From an uncultured Paracoccaceae bacterium (GTDB lineage Bacteria; Pseudomonadota; Alphaproteobacteria; Rhodobacterales; Rhodobacteraceae): 45,150 nucleotides of DNA. Where the stretch lies: assembly GCA_937924905.1 (NCBI GenBank), contig CALDUK010000011.1, positions 1 to 45,150 on the forward strand. The letters run 5' to 3'. Shown in pieces: positions 44,532-45,150 of the stretch (its first letter is position 1; each line of letters starts with the position of its first letter). Made by a program: the position numbers and the translations under genes. Below the pieces are notes generated by a model. It did no database searches. It was given only the letters and a program-made list of their open reading frames with translations, and had not been told where the DNA came from.

Positions 44532-45150
44532 TCAGACCAGTTGGGCGAGAAACCCGGTCAGGTCGCTGGTGTGGTGGTGAATGAATGGTTCTTGTGCGGG
44601 CCTGGGCGCGACATGAACCGTGGTCATGCCCAGGCGGTGAGGGGCCGCCAGGTTGCGGGCATCGTCTTCGAACATGGCCGCTTGTGCCGGGTCAAATCCG
44701 TCACGCGCGATAATGCGGTGAAAGGCCGTATCTTCCGGCTTCGGAAGAAAATCCGCGTGCTCAATTCCGTAGATTTCGGCAAATAGCCCGTCCAGCCCCC
44801 GGGCGGCCAGCACGTTTCGCGCATATGGGGCCGACCCGTTGGTATAGACAATCCGACGACCGGGCAGTTTCCCGATATGCGACACAAGGGCGGTGTCGGG
44901 CGTCAGCACCGAAAAGTCGATGTCATGGACATCCGTCAGGTAAGGCATCGGGTCGGCGTCATGTTCACGCATCAACCCGGCCAATGTCGTGCCATATGTT
45001 GCCCAATACAGCTTGCGCAACCGGTCGGCTTCGCCCCGATCAACGGACAGCGTGCGCATCACCCAGTCGGTCATCCTGACTTCGATCTGATCGAATAGCC
45101 TGACCTCGGGTGGATAAAGCGTGTTGTCGAGATCGAACACCCAAGTCGTG
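44532..45150 (-). CDS. HAD-family pyrimidine 5'-nucleotidase-like protein (partial, 5' end missing)
   Basis: The gene runs off the window at its N-terminus: the reading frame continues through TTW before VFDLDNTLYP, so the GTG at 45140 is internal. HAD motifs are complete: DLDNT (motif I), VYTNG (motif II, with GS after it), the Lys in LPKPEDTAF (III) and MFEDDARNL (IV). The cap and the ending resemble the SDT1/pyrimidine 5'-nucleotidase group, which dephosphorylates nucleotides. It is separated from the hydroxylase gene by 48 nt and transcribed in the same direction. Confidence 0.85.
   Translation of the reverse strand, partial: TTWVFDLDNTLYPPEVRLFDQIEVRMTDWVMRTLSVDRGEADRLRKLYWATYGTTLAGLMREHDADPMPYLTDVHDIDFSVLTPDTALVSHIGKLPGRRIVYTNGSAPYARNVLAARGLDGLFAEIYGIEHADFLPKPEDTAFHRIIARDGFDPAQAAMFEDDARNLAAPHRLGMTTVHVAPRPAQEPFIHHHTSDLTGFLAQLV

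Overview
The window is a chromosomal segment of an alphaproteobacterium, almost certainly Rhodobacteraceae (Roseobacter group). The reasons are high G+C coding DNA, a TRAP transporter with a twin-arginine-exported binding protein, the pyrH / frr-uppS-cdsA-dxr-rseP-bamA-skp envelope cluster, aa3 cytochrome oxidase subunit I, and Rhodobacteraceae-type proteins such as the DUF6502/DUF5666 pair. I see no phage, insertion sequence, CRISPR array or rRNA.

Layout. 1-1.9 kb: an orphan FliM/FliN-like protein and a small secreted EF-hand protein. 1.9-5.7 kb: the minus-strand ilvB-(GT87)-ilvN operon, preceded by a complete transcription attenuator with a Val/Ile/Leu-rich leader peptide too short for ordinary gene calling. 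5.7-12.5 kb: a Cache histidine kinase and NarL-type regulator, divergent from a TakP-like TRAP system whose two membrane subunits are unusually large. 12.6-14.3 kb: miaA and pyrH, divergent. 14.3-22.7 kb: an accessory block between pyrH and frr. It holds a lipoprotein, two paralogous secreted Cys-rich proteins, a three-gene operon (stand-alone adenylation enzyme, six-helix membrane oxidoreductase, enoyl-CoA hydratase), and a DUF6502/DUF5666 pair. 22.7-30.5 kb: frr-uppS-cdsA-dxr-rseP, a 41-residue membrane protein, then bamA-skp. These serve ribosome recycling, undecaprenyl and phospholipid precursor synthesis, the MEP isoprenoid step, site-2 proteolysis and outer-membrane protein assembly.

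30.5-45.1 kb: carA, a YqeY-like protein, DUF2244, a secreted Pro/Thr-rich protein, ctaD, a PhyH-type dioxygenase coupled to an HD-type diiron oxygenase (a PhnY/PhnZ-like arrangement), an OmpA-domain protein, lipB, tRNA-Leu(GAG), tRNA-Tyr(GTA), an EamA transporter, a GNAT acetyltransferase, ilvC, a class V aminotransferase, a UbiH-like hydroxylase, and a HAD phosphatase cut by the window end.

Best candidates for undescribed biology: (i) the adenylation enzyme plus membrane oxidoreductase pair, which looks like a split bacterial version of the fungal TmpL/NPS12 architecture; (ii) the two secreted Cys-rich paralogues that differ by one coordinated pair of cysteines; (iii) the dioxygenase/HD-oxygenase pair of unknown substrate; (iv) the ilv attenuator, whose mechanism can be read directly from the sequence. 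All family assignments come from reading motifs; no database search was run.
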